A stretch of DNA of 64,000 bases, taken from assembly GCA_947645675.1 (NCBI GenBank), contig CANSDP010000001.1, positions 124,001-188,000 of the forward strand. The letters are read 5' to 3'. Made by a program: the position numbers and the translations under genes. Numbering within the stretch: position 1 is the stretch's first letter; each line of letters opens with the position of its first letter. Below, piece by piece: positions 15,530 through 23,813 of the stretch. The stretch is from an uncultured Bacillota bacterium (GTDB lineage Bacteria > Bacillota > Clostridia > Oscillospirales > Oscillospiraceae). Below the pieces are notes generated by a model. The model searched no databases, was not told the DNA's origin, and was given only the letters and a program-made list of their open reading frames with translations.

Positions 15530-17761
15530 TCATGTATTCTGGTGATCGCTGTAGCTTGACTGAGGCGTCCGGCGGTTTTTCCGGAAACAGGCGTCGCACA
15601 GCCGCCCCCGGTGGTGGAGGGGGAGGGCCTTGCCGCACCGGGCGCAGAAACGGATGTTGCTGCGCAGGTGGTGGAGCAGAATTTCATTGATCTCATCGGC
15701 CACCCGCTCCCGGCTGTCATAGAGCTTGTCCTCGTCCACAGGACAGCCGAAGGTCTTGGCGAAGGAGAAATAGAGGTCCAGCTTTTTGTAGTACAGCTCC
15801 AGCTCGGGCAGGGTGGCCTCCTCCTCGGAAAGGCCGGGCTGTTCTACCGCCTCCCCCTGCTGCCAGCGGCGGAGGAGCTGGAAAAACAGCTCCCGCAGGG
15901 CCTCTTCGGTCTCGTCAAAGGGGATGTTGGCGGCGCGGAGCTCCTGCTCCTTGGACAGGAGAAAGCCCATCTCCCGCAGCTTGGAGATGATGGTGATATA
16001 TCGGGTGATGTCCAGCTTTTGATAGGGCTCCGCCGTGGGCATCTGGTTCCACTGGGTCAGGACCTCCAAAAGGTCGAAATCCACCTGGAGGACCAGGTCG
16101 GAGAAGCCGGCCACGGCGTATTCCAGGGGCGGGACCACCGCCTCCAGCCCTGCCCGAATGGCGGGCAGGTTCTGGGTGGCCCCCACGAAGCCCTTGCTGT
16201 ACATCCCAAACCGCCCCGCCCGTCCGGCGATCTGTTTGATCTCCTCCGGCTTCAGCTCCCGGCGCTCAATGCCGTCGAACTTCTCCGTCTCCATAAAGAT
16301 GACGCGCCGGATGGGCAGGTTCAGCCCCATGCCGATGGCGTCGGTGGAAACCACGTACTCCATCCGTCCCTCCAGAAAGCCCTCCATCTGCTTCCGGCGG
16401 GTGGCGTAGGGGAGGGCGCCGTAGATAATGGCCGGCTCCTTGCCGCTCTGGCGCAGGTCCTCCGCCACGCTGAGCACCCCCACCTTGGAGAAGGTAATGA
16501 GGGCGTCCCCCGGCTGGACCCGCTGGTAGTCGATGGTGTGGGACATGCAGATCAGCGGGGTGGTCCGCTGGTGGACCTCCACCGTATAGCTGTCTCCGCA
16601 GCTCTCGATGAGGCGGATGAGCAGCTCCTTGGCCTCGGGGGCGGCGCACAGGTGGACCTCCGGGGCCAGGACGCCCAGGATGGCCCGGGTCCAGGCATAG
16701 CCCCGCTGGCGGTCGGAGATCATCTGGCACTCGTCGATGACGGCCACCTCATAGCGCTGCTTCAGGTCCAGCTTTTCCGCCGTGGCGGCGACGTGGGTGT
16801 CCTCCTCCCGCCGGTCCTCCTCCTCCCCGGTGGACAGGGAGCACTCCACCCCCGCGTCTAAGAGGGTCTCCTGGGCCTCCAGGGCCAGCAGGCGCAGAGG
16901 GGCCAGATAGACCCCCGTTTTGGCCCGGATCAGCCGCTGAAAGCCGGTGTAGGTCTTGCCGGTGTTGGTGCCCCCCAGGTGGAGGACAAAGCGGCGGTGC
17001 ATGCTGCGGGCCTCGGGGTACTCGTCCTTGGGGTTCAGGGCGATGAGCAGGGACAGGCTGGTGCGGATGGCCTGGGGGACATACCACACCGACCAGACGG
17101 TGCCCAGACCCTCGGCCAGCAGCTGACGGGCGGGAAAGCCCTCCGCCCGGAGGAAGGCGTCCAGGTCGGCCTCGGGCTGTGCCTCGGAGAAAGCGGCGAG
17201 GACCTGCTTGGCGGTGTTGAGCAGCACCCGGGGATAGCGCTCAGAGACCCGGGCCGCTCTGGGATGGTCGGGGTAGTCCCCCAGCCAGGCCCAGGCCTTG
17301 GTGAAGCCGCGGAAAATGTCCTGGAGCCGCTTGCCGTTGTACTGCTCCTCCAGAGAGAGAAACTCGTCAATCCGGGAGGTGATCTGAGAGGAGCGCAGGC
17401 CCTTGCTGTTCTTAGCCGCCGGGAGCCGGGCGGTGATGGCGGCGTGGTAGTGGCTGGCCAGCAGCCAGGCCAGGGAGCTGTCGGGCTCCACGGCCTGCCA
17501 GGCCTGGTCCAGAATGGCCCGGGCCCGCTTGACCGACTGGGGGACGGGCCGCGCCGGACTGTCCGTCCCGCTCTTTCGGTTGGCGAATTGGGGGCCGCTC
17601 TCCGCCAGCAGCACGTCCTCTCTGTTCCAGACCCGGACAGGCCGTCCGCCGCGCATGAAAAAGAGGGGCTTGGGGAGCAAGGCCCTCATCAGCTCTGTGG
17701 TCCAGCCCCGCCGCTTCAGCGTGGGTACCGTCCAAAAATTATCCCGGTTCTGTCTGGACAT
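15530..17761 (-). CDS. SUV3-like superfamily 2 RNA helicase with C-terminal zinc ribbon
   Basis: 743 residues from ATG 17761 (GGGGGAA 7 bases upstream, promoter at 17811-17839). A ~250-residue helical N-terminus precedes the helicase core: Walker A HLGGTNTGKTYTGFQRL, motif II VIDECQMISD (DEIH/DEAH variant), motif VI QIAGRAGRFG, and METEKFDGIERRELKPEEI. This set matches the SUV3/Ski2-like group, known from mitochondria as an RNA-degradosome helicase and present in some bacteria with little study. The C-terminus carries four Cys as CARCGK and CDACFRK, a zinc ribbon. Likely roles are RNA unwinding or decay; no nuclease partner is adjacent. Confidence 0.85.
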   Translation of the reverse strand: MSRQNRDNFWTVPTLKRRGWTTELMRALLPKPLFFMRGGRPVRVWNREDVLLAESGPQFANRKSGTDSPARPVPQSVKRARAILDQAWQAVEPDSSLAWLLASHYHAAITARLPAAKNSKGLRSSQITSRIDEFLSLEEQYNGKRLQDIFRGFTKAWAWLGDYPDHPRAARVSERYPRVLLNTAKQVLAAFSEAQPEADLDAFLRAEGFPARQLLAEGLGTVWSVWYVPQAIRTSLSLLIALNPKDEYPEARSMHRRFVLHLGGTNTGKTYTGFQRLIRAKTGVYLAPLRLLALEAQETLLDAGVECSLSTGEEEDRREEDTHVAATAEKLDLKQRYEVAVIDECQMISDRQRGYAWTRAILGVLAPEVHLCAAPEAKELLIRLIESCGDSYTVEVHQRTTPLICMSHTIDYQRVQPGDALITFSKVGVLSVAEDLRQSGKEPAIIYGALPYATRRKQMEGFLEGRMEYVVSTDAIGMGLNLPIRRVIFMETEKFDGIERRELKPEEIKQIAGRAGRFGMYSKGFVGATQNLPAIRAGLEAVVPPLEYAVAGFSDLVLQVDFDLLEVLTQWNQMPTAEPYQKLDITRYITIISKLREMGFLLSKEQELRAANIPFDETEEALRELFFQLLRRWQQGEAVEQPGLSEEEATLPELELYYKKLDLYFSFAKTFGCPVDEDKLYDSRERVADEINEILLHHLRSNIRFCARCGKALPLHHRGRLCDACFRKNRRTPQSSYSDHQNT

Positions 17762-17810
17762 GAAGCGTTCCCCCTTTCTGGCAAAATTTGAGCTCTGTTG
17801 AGCACTGTAT

Positions 17811-17839
17811 AGTATAGCCCAGAAAGGGAGAATCTTCAA
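17811..17839 (-). promoter_or_regulatory. Promoter of the SUV3-like helicase
   Basis: On the minus strand, TTGAAG (17834-17839), a 17-base spacer and TATACT (17811-17816), about 50 bases upstream of the ATG. Confidence 0.65.
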
Positions 17840-17899
17840 CGAAAAATTTTCGGGGGACAGGGTAATTGAATGAGCAAACAAATTGTGAACGGCCGGGGT

Positions 17900-18063
17900 C
17901 CAAAAGCCTCCCTCTTGGAGGGAGGTGGCACGGCGAAGCCGTGACGGAGGGAGTCCTCCGGAGGTTTGCGGGGGTGACTCCCTCAGTCAGCTTCGCTGAC
18001 AGCTCCCTCGGGGAGGGAGCCTTTGGGTGCGGTTTGCAGGGGCGGCCACAGGCCGCCCCTGCA
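17900..18063. repeat. Cluster of intergenic palindromic repeats
   Basis: The gap between the helicase and glpK (17762-18079) holds three fold-back elements and no gene. One, at 17901-17956, contains CCTCCCTC/GGAGGGAGG arms and GGCACGGCGAAGCCGTGACG. The second, at 17976-18025, contains CTCCCTCAGTCAGCTTCGC, TGACAGCTCCCTC and GAGGGAGCC. The third, at 18035-18063, is a perfect inverted repeat TGCAGGGGCGGCC-ACA-GGCCGCCCCTGCA. Elements of this kind are very common between genes of gut Oscillospiraceae. They could act as terminators for glpK (minus strand) or be REP-like mobile repeats. Confidence 0.8.
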
Positions 18064-18079
18064 TGAAATCCGCGAATGT

Positions 18080-19582
18080 TTAGGCTTCCTCCTCCTTCGC
18101 CCAGCCGTAGGAGCAGCGGACGGCCCGGTCCCAGCCCCGGATGCGGACGGCACGCTCCTCCTCGGAGAGGGAGGGGAGGAAGGTGCGGTCGGTGGCCCAG
18201 TTTTGCCGGACCTCCTCCTTGCCGGACCAGTAGCCCACCGCCAGGCCGGCCAGATAGGCCGCTCCCATAGCGGTGGTCTCCACGCAGGCGGGCCGGTTGA
18301 CAGGCGCGCCGCTGATGTCCGCCTGGAGCTGCATGAGCAGATTGTTGGCGCTGGCTCCGCCGTCGGCCTTGAGGGCGGCCAGCTCCACGCCGGAGTCGGC
18401 CCGCATGGCTTGAAGCACGTCGTTGACCTGATAGCACATGGACTCCAGGGTGGCCCGGATGATGTGGTATTTGTTCACCCCCCGGGTGAGCCCCACAATG
18501 GTCCCTCGGGCATACTGGTCCCAGTGGGGAGCCCCCAGGCCGGTGAAGGCGGGGACCACATAGCAGCCGTTGGTGTCGTTCACCTTCCGGGCCATATATT
18601 CGGAGTCGGCGGAGGAGTCGATGAACCGCAGCTCGTCCCGCAGCCACTGGATGGAGGCCCCGGCCACAAAGATGGAGCCCTCCAAGGCGTACTCCACCCT
18701 GCCGTCCAGCCCCCAGGCGATGGTGGTGACCAGACCGTTTTTGGAAAAGACAGGCTTCTCCCCCACGTTCATCAGGAGGAAGCAGCCGGTGCCGTATGTA
18801 TTTTTGGCCTCACCGGGGGTGAAGCAGGTCTGACCGAAAAGGGCGGCCTGCTGGTCTCCCGCCGCCCCGGCAATGGGGATGGGTCCGCCGAAGAATTGGG
18901 GGTCGGCCTCGCCGTAGATACAGCTGGAGGGCTTCGCCTGGGGCAGCATAGCCGCCGGAATGTTCAGCTTGGCCAGGATATCCCGGTCCCACTCCAGGGT
19001 GTTGATGTTGAACATCATGGTGCGGGAGGCGTTGGAGTAGTCGGTGACGTGGACCCGGCCCTTGGTCAATTTCCAGATCAGCCAGCTCTCCACCGTGCCG
19101 AAGAGGAGCTCGCCCCGCTCCGCCCGCGCCCGGGCGCCGGGCACGTTGTCCAGAATCCATTTCAGCTTGGTGCCGGAAAAATAGGCGTCGATAATCAGGC
19201 CGGTTTTGGCGCGGAAGTCCTCCGCCAAGCCCTCGGCCTTCAGGCTGTCGCAGTATCCGGCGGTGCGGCGGCACTGCCACACGATGGCCCGGCTCACAGG
19301 CTCGCCGGTCTGCCGGTCCCAGACGATGGTGGTCTCCCGCTGGTTGGTGATGCCGATGGCCGCGATGTCCGCGGCGGAGGCGTTCAGGTTGCGCATGGCC
19401 TCCTGAGCTACCTCCAGCTGGATGGACCAGATCTCCTCCGCGTCGTGCTCCACCCATCCGGGCTTGGGAAAGTACTGGGTGAACTCCTTCTGGGCCGAGC
19501 CGCACATCTCGCCCCTCCTGTTGAACAGGATGCACCGGCAGCTGGTGGTTCCGGAATCCAGGGCCATAATATATTGTGCCAT
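18080..19582 (-). CDS. glpK: Glycerol kinase GlpK
   Basis: 500 residues from ATG 19582, 8 bases after AGGAGG; an ATG six bases earlier (19588) is only 2 bases from it and is less likely. Product: ATP-dependent phosphorylation of glycerol in the cytoplasm. The FGGY fold is complete: [62 protein letters not shown] and [12 protein letters not shown]. In many low-GC Firmicutes a His in a Y-H-F-Y-G context is phosphorylated by HPr to activate GlpK. The matching segment here reads DPQFFGG (Gln near residue 229), so this switch looks absent. It lies downstream of a PTS enzyme-I-like gene on the same strand. Confidence 0.93.
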   Translation of the reverse strand: MAQYIMALDSGTTSCRCILFNRRGEMCGSAQKEFTQYFPKPGWVEHDAEEIWSIQLEVAQEAMRNLNASAADIAAIGITNQRETTIVWDRQTGEPVSRAIVWQCRRTAGYCDSLKAEGLAEDFRAKTGLIIDAYFSGTKLKWILDNVPGARARAERGELLFGTVESWLIWKLTKGRVHVTDYSNASRTMMFNINTLEWDRDILAKLNIPAAMLPQAKPSSCIYGEADPQFFGGPIPIAGAAGDQQAALFGQTCFTPGEAKNTYGTGCFLLMNVGEKPVFSKNGLVTTIAWGLDGRVEYALEGSIFVAGASIQWLRDELRFIDSSADSEYMARKVNDTNGCYVVPAFTGLGAPHWDQYARGTIVGLTRGVNKYHIIRATLESMCYQVNDVLQAMRADSGVELAALKADGGASANNLLMQLQADISGAPVNRPACVETTAMGAAYLAGLAVGYWSGKEEVRQNWATDRTFLPSLSEEERAVRIRGWDRAVRCSYGWAKEEEA

Positions 19583-19648
19583 TGCCATGTCCTCCTTTTT
19601 CTGTGTTGGTTATGAAAACAGCCCCTCCGCCCGCGGCTGGAGAGGCTG

Positions 19649-20410
19649 CTATGCATGAATCAGAGCGGAGCCCTTGGGCCGTCCGTTGGCCTGGTACAGC
19701 TCCCGCAGCTGGTTGAGCTGCTCCGGCCCTGGGTCTACGTAGATATTGCCGGTGTAGCCGTCCATCACGGCCAGGTGGCCCTCCCATTTGGGAATCAGGT
19801 CCACCTCCACAATGGCGGGGATGTGATAGGCCCGGACCAGCATAGCGGTGTGGCTGTCCAAGCTGCCCTTCCGGGTGATGAGGCCCAGAAGCCGCCGCTG
19901 GTCGAAGTCCATCACCTCGCTGGGAAGGAAGTCCTCGGAAACCAGAATGGCGGGCTCGTCCATCAGGAGGGTCTGGCGGCCCCCCATCAGCGCCCGGAGC
20001 ACCCGCTGGGAGATGTCCCGGATGTCCGCCGACCGGGCCTGCATGTAGGGGCTGTCCATAGCGGAGAAAGCGGCGGAGAAGCTGATCTCCGCCATCTGAA
20101 CGGCGTATTCCGCCGTGACGCCCTGGCCGTTGATCAGGCCCCGGACGGTCTCCACATAGTCGTGGTCCTCCAGAAGCATCCCGTGGATCAGGAAGATGGA
20201 GGCCACCCCCTCGCCCACCTGGTTCAGCGCCCGGTGATAGAGGGTGTTCAGCTCCAGAATGGCCAGCTGCTGGGCCCGGTGGAAGCGGTTGATCTCCTGC
20301 CTCCAGTCCCCCAGCGTGTAAAGCTGAACCTGGGGCGCGGGGCGGCGGTATACGCACAGCCTTCCTGCTACGATCTGCTCCATAATTGCCTTGCCGGATA
20401 AGATATGCAC
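19649..20410 (-). CDS. Stand-alone PTS enzyme I N-terminal (phospho-His) domain protein
   Basis: 253 residues from GTG 20410 (GGGAGG 8 bases upstream, good promoter at 20459-20487). It matches only the first half of enzyme I: the HPr-binding helical region (INRFHRAQQLAILELN, MLLEDHDYVETVRGLI) and the swivelling phospho-His domain with GLITRKGSLDSHTAMLVRAY, whose His is the phosphorylation site. The PEP-binding TIM barrel is entirely missing and the gene ends cleanly. Such a domain cannot take phosphate from PEP alone. It could relay phosphate between HPr-like and other partners, as the EI-like part of DhaM does, or act as a sensor. It precedes glpK by 67 bases, so a role in glycerol/dihydroxyacetone control is inferred. 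Confidence 0.75.
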   Translation of the reverse strand: MHILSGKAIMEQIVAGRLCVYRRPAPQVQLYTLGDWRQEINRFHRAQQLAILELNTLYHRALNQVGEGVASIFLIHGMLLEDHDYVETVRGLINGQGVTAEYAVQMAEISFSAAFSAMDSPYMQARSADIRDISQRVLRALMGGRQTLLMDEPAILVSEDFLPSEVMDFDQRRLLGLITRKGSLDSHTAMLVRAYHIPAIVEVDLIPKWEGHLAVMDGYTGNIYVDPGPEQLNQLRELYQANGRPKGSALIHA

Positions 20411-20458
20411 TCCGCCACCTCCCTTTGCTGAACACGGCTCGCTTCTTGTAATTTAGCT

Positions 20459-20487
20459 ATTATAGCGCCCCGGGCCCTGTTTGTAAA
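20459..20487 (-). promoter_or_regulatory. Promoter of the EI-like / glpK transcript
   Basis: On the minus strand, TTTACA (20482-20487), a 17-base GC-rich spacer and a perfect TATAAT (20459-20464), about 50 bases before the GTG start. Confidence 0.7.
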
Positions 20488-20546
20488 GGTAAGTAATTTC
20501 CAATTCGGCTATCTTTACTTAAAATTTATTTGGAGGAGGACGGAAC

Positions 20547-21098
20547 TCATTTATGGTTCGGGAAAAGCCGGGGGTACCAGTCTGCCATAAACTCAGACCT
20601 TGGCATGGTGTAGATCTCGCGGTAGAGTTTTCCATGGACCCTCCGCAGGTCAAAGAGGATAGGGTCCCTCTCCGGCATATTTGCCAGCCCATGTACTTTT
20701 CGCCGAAGCTTCTCAAAGCTGACGTCGTCCTCGCTGTCCTGATAGATGATAAGCAGGACCAGATGCTCCCGAGACTCGTCCACAGACATCTCCTGTTCGA
20801 AGGCCAGACGGAACAGGTGAAAGCTTTGAAAGGCTTTCCGGGCGAGCTGAGCCGCATCAACTTTTTTGGAGGGCTGATTTTTAAACTCTAAAAGATAATA
20901 GGTCCCGTCCCGTTCCAGAAGGCCGTCGCAGGAGGCCGCCTCTTCTCTGCGCTGAAGCTGCTTGCACAGATACTTTTTGATGCTGTCAAAATTGTAAAGT
21001 ATATCGTCCGTGTCGACCAGGGAAACTGTCTTGGAGTCATCCAGGGATACCTTGCTCAACGGCTGCAGGTACGCCTGTTTATTAGGTAAAAAATCCAT
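20547..21098 (-). CDS. PD-(D/E)XK nuclease-like protein, partner of an ATPase
   Basis: 183 residues from ATG 21098, 2 bases after the stop of the ATPase gene, with GAGGAG inside that gene's end, so translation is coupled. The centre has a nuclease-type motif: Asp58 in SCDGLLERDG and Glu71-x-Lys73 in YYLLEFKNQ, on consecutive predicted strands, followed by an amphipathic helix (AAQLARKAFQSFHLF). This D-(12)-ExK spacing fits the PD-(D/E)XK fold of restriction-type nucleases. The C-terminus (RRVHGKLYREIYTMPRSEF) is unassigned. No signal or membrane segment is present. With the upstream OLD-like ATPase it forms a two-gene unit. A defence or nuclease-effector role is inference. Confidence 0.7.
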   Translation of the reverse strand: MDFLPNKQAYLQPLSKVSLDDSKTVSLVDTDDILYNFDSIKKYLCKQLQRREEAASCDGLLERDGTYYLLEFKNQPSKKVDAAQLARKAFQSFHLFRLAFEQEMSVDESREHLVLLIIYQDSEDDVSFEKLRRKVHGLANMPERDPILFDLRRVHGKLYREIYTMPRSEFMADWYPRLFPNHK

Positions 21099-21100
21099 AG

Positions 21101-22339
21101 CTACAGCTCCTCAAGGGGTAGGTACAGGTCGCGAAAAATCTGCTCCGTATTGCCGGTCACGTCCACGACCTGATACATCCCATGATTGCCGGGCCTCGTC
21201 TGGTAAAAATGGCAGCGGTCGGCGATTTCATAGCGCTGAGAGTACACCTCCACCGCACGGACGAAATAGGGGCTATGGGAGTTTAAAAATATCTTCAGGC
21301 CTAACTCCTTATGGAGGATGACCAGCACGTTGGCCAGTGTGAGCTGCCACGCCGGATGCAGATTGACCTCCGGCTCGTCAATAATCAGCGTGTGGTTTTT
21401 GTAAAACTGCCCGTTTTCCAGTAAGCGTCTGATTACGGCAAAGGTCTTGTTGCCCGAGGCGAGGTTCTTGAGGGAGATTAAGGAGAACTGCTCGTCCATG
21501 TATTGCAGGGAGCTTCCGTTTTCCACCAGGCCGCCCCGGATCGCCTTGTTGATGATAGCAATGACCCGCTCTGACCGCTCCTGGTCCTCAATGGTTCTAT
21601 CTGCCAGCTGATTTTTTTCGTTTGCCAGCAGGTCGTTGACCAGCGGTTCCAGAATACGGATACTGCTTTTTCTGGACAGGTCGTCCAAAGCGTGCTTTGG
21701 CTCCAGGTAGATCGGCCTGGATTCCTTGATGGCGTTATAGGAGCAGTTTGTGACCTTATTCCCCTTAAGCTTCACATAGCAAATGACAGTTCCGCTGTCG
21801 TCCCGCAGAGTGATGGTACCGACCGATGTCTGACCAAGGGTATTGACTTGGCGGTCGAAAACCTCGCGGATATTGGACTCCACCAGAAATTGTATGTGCT
21901 CCTCCAAGGGGCGGCTGAGGGCCCGCTGCATTTGTCCAAGGAAGTCCTGGTATAATTCCTCCGTTTCGGCGGAAGGCTCGGGAAAGTCTTCGTGCATATC
22001 TGAGACATAGAGTAGGAACAGGTCAGGGAAGGGCTTGTAATTGCTGGGCAAGCTGACATCCTTGGACAGAATGGCCTGAATAAGGTTGCGGTTATTCCGC
22101 ATATAGAGTCCCTCTTCGGGGATCAGCTCCTCAATAAAACTGTCTATGATGGAGTCGATGCTTCTGATCTGAGAATTATGAGCCCGCTGATGGATATTTG
22201 TATAGGCGCGGATAATTCCGCTCAGGGATTTGCTGATGGTGCTTTTGCCGGTGGCGTTGTAGCCCGCCAGCACGGAGATCCCGTCCACAGCCACCTCGGC
22301 GGATTCGATTTTAGCGATGTTTTGGACATAAAGCTTCAT
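21101..22339 (-). CDS. AAA/ABC-type ATPase (OLD-like, AAA_15/AAA_21 group)
   Basis: 412 residues from ATG 22339 (AAGGAGA 5 bases upstream; a -10-like TATAAT lies at 22395-22400). Walker A is GYNATGKST (residues 26-34). After a ~250-residue helical insertion come a signature-like NLASGNKTF (~292), Walker B LIIDEPEVNLHP (Asp321-Glu322) and the switch His in LNSHSPYF (His355). This is the layout of RecF/OLD-type ATPases that partner with nucleases in several known phage-defence systems. There is no TOPRIM domain at the C-terminus, which is short (YQVVDVTGNTEQIFRDLYLP). The two genes have clearly lower GC than the surrounding region, suggesting horizontal acquisition. Confidence 0.8.
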   Translation of the reverse strand: MKLYVQNIAKIESAEVAVDGISVLAGYNATGKSTISKSLSGIIRAYTNIHQRAHNSQIRSIDSIIDSFIEELIPEEGLYMRNNRNLIQAILSKDVSLPSNYKPFPDLFLLYVSDMHEDFPEPSAETEELYQDFLGQMQRALSRPLEEHIQFLVESNIREVFDRQVNTLGQTSVGTITLRDDSGTVICYVKLKGNKVTNCSYNAIKESRPIYLEPKHALDDLSRKSSIRILEPLVNDLLANEKNQLADRTIEDQERSERVIAIINKAIRGGLVENGSSLQYMDEQFSLISLKNLASGNKTFAVIRRLLENGQFYKNHTLIIDEPEVNLHPAWQLTLANVLVILHKELGLKIFLNSHSPYFVRAVEVYSQRYEIADRCHFYQTRPGNHGMYQVVDVTGNTEQIFRDLYLPLEEL

Positions 22340-22509
22340 AGTAATCTCCTTAACCTTCGCAAGACACGGGGAATTTGCTGAAAATCTTCCATACATTATA
22401 ACAGAGACCGGGTACCTTTATACAAAATCAGTCTATCACAAAATTCCCCGCTTTACAAGCGGCCAAGCGAATTTGGCCGGGATGTTTTACCTCGCCGTCC
22501 ATATTTTGC

Positions 22510-22538
22510 TTTACTCCGGTAAACCGCTGTGCTATAAT
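22510..22538 (+). promoter_or_regulatory. Promoter of the aminotransferase gene
   Basis: TTTACT (22510-22515), a 17-base spacer and a perfect TATAAT (22533-22538), 45 bases upstream of the ATG. Confidence 0.65.
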
Positions 22539-22582
22539 AGCGGCAATTACCAAAGCGGAGAAAACATATGGAGGTTTGTTTC

Positions 22583-23764
22583 ATGGTATCTGAACGTATG
22601 AAGGGGCTGGGCACCGCCCGGTCGGTGATTCGGGAGCTGTTTGAATACGGCAAGCTGCGGGCCGCCCAGGTGGGGCCGGAGAATGTCTTTGATTTCTCCA
22701 TCGGCAACCCCAGCGTCCCCTCTCCCGCCGCCGTCAATGAGGAGGCCGTCCGCCTGCTCAAAGAGCAGCCCGATCTCATCCACGCCTACACCAGCGCCCA
22801 GGGGGACCAGGAGTCCCGCCAGCGATTTGCCGATTCCCTGAACCGGCGCTTTGGCACCAGCTACACCGCCGGTCAGCTCTATCTCACCGTGGGAGCCGCC
22901 GCCTCCCTGTGCTGTGTGCTCAACGGCCTGAGCTGTCCCGGGGATGAGTTTATTGTCTTTGCCCCCTATTTCCCGGAGTATAAGGTGTTCATCGAGGGGG
23001 CCGGGGCCAGGATGGTCCTTGTTCCCCCGGAGGTGGAGCGCTTTCAGATCGACTTCGGCGCCTTTGAGCGGGCTGTCGGCGAGCACACCAAGGGGGTGCT
23101 TATCAACTCCCCCAACAACCCCTCCGGCGTGGTCTACTCCCGGCAGACGCTGGAGCGGCTGGCCGGTATCCTGACCGAGAAGAGCCGGGAGTACGGCCAC
23201 CCCATCTACCTCATCTCCGACGAGCCCTACCGGGAGATCGTCTATGCCGGGGTGGAGGTGCCCTGGGTGCCCAGCGTGTACCGGGACACCATTGTGTGCT
23301 ACTCCTTCTCCAAGTCCCTGTCCCTTCCAGGCGAGCGCATCGGCTATGTGCTGGTGCCGGGGGAGGTTACGGACAGCGGCGATGTCTACGCCGCCGTGGC
23401 CGGGGCGGGCCGGTCCCTGGGCTACGTGAACGCCCCCAGCCTGTTCCAGCGGGTCACCTCCCTGTGCTGCGACATGACCTCCGATATCAAGGTCTATGAG
23501 GAGAACGCGAAGATTCTTGTAACTGCCCTGCGGGAGATGGGCTACCATGTGGCGGAGCCCAACGGGGCCTTCTATCTCTTCCCCCGCACCCTGGAGCCAA
23601 ACGATCTGGCCTTCTGTGAGCGGGCCAAGAAGCTGGACCTGCTCATTGTCCCCGGCACCGGCTTCGGGGCCCCCGGCCACACCCGTATTTCCTACTGTGT
23701 CCAGACCGACATGATCCGCCGCTCCCTGCCCAAATTCCGGGAGCTGGCCGAGTCCTACCGCTGA
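22583..23764 (+). CDS. PLP-dependent class I/II aminotransferase
   Basis: 393 residues from ATG 22583, which follows GGAGG by 8 bases; an upstream in-frame ATG (22568) would contain that site. The fold-type I features appear in order: FDFSIGNPSVPSP near the N-terminus, HAYTSAQGDQESRQ, LTVGAAASL, SPNNPSGVVYSRQTL (Asn contacting PLP), LISDEPYREIVY (Asp and Tyr), and YSFSKSLSLPGERIGYV with the Schiff-base Lys. The C-terminal Arg contacting the carboxylate fits HTRISYC. Family relatives act on aspartate, aromatic or branched substrates; specificity is not clear here. The gene is monocistronic, with its own promoter and a terminator at 23773. Confidence 0.9.
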   Translation: MVSERMKGLGTARSVIRELFEYGKLRAAQVGPENVFDFSIGNPSVPSPAAVNEEAVRLLKEQPDLIHAYTSAQGDQESRQRFADSLNRRFGTSYTAGQLYLTVGAAASLCCVLNGLSCPGDEFIVFAPYFPEYKVFIEGAGARMVLVPPEVERFQIDFGAFERAVGEHTKGVLINSPNNPSGVVYSRQTLERLAGILTEKSREYGHPIYLISDEPYREIVYAGVEVPWVPSVYRDTIVCYSFSKSLSLPGERIGYVLVPGEVTDSGDVYAAVAGAGRSLGYVNAPSLFQRVTSLCCDMTSDIKVYEENAKILVTALREMGYHVAEPNGAFYLFPRTLEPNDLAFCERAKKLDLLIVPGTGFGAPGHTRISYCVQTDMIRRSLPKFRELAESYR

Positions 23765-23772
23765 TGCTACGA

Positions 23773-23808
23773 CACCGGCCCGCCCTCAAAAATGGGGACG
23801 GGCCGGTG
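23773..23808. terminator. Bidirectional terminator
   Basis: CACCGGCCCG (23773-23782) pairs with CGGGCCGGTG (23799-23808), with CCC/GGG extending the stem. It separates the convergent aminotransferase and minus-strand hypothetical gene; T runs are weak on both sides. Confidence 0.6.
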
Positions 23809-23813
23809 AAGCT

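Noticed and set aside
15611-16861. Long plus-strand ORF opposite the RNA helicase
   Set aside because: Antisense shadow; helicase motifs are on the minus strand.
17925-17945. T-box-like AGGTGGCACGGCG sequence
   Set aside because: It resembles the T-box antiterminator but belongs to the scattered CTCCCTC/GAGGGAG repeat and has no specifier stem or downstream synthetase or amino acid gene on that strand.
18023-19615. 530-codon plus-strand ORF opposite glpK
   Set aside because: Antisense shadow of glycerol kinase, low-complexity composition.
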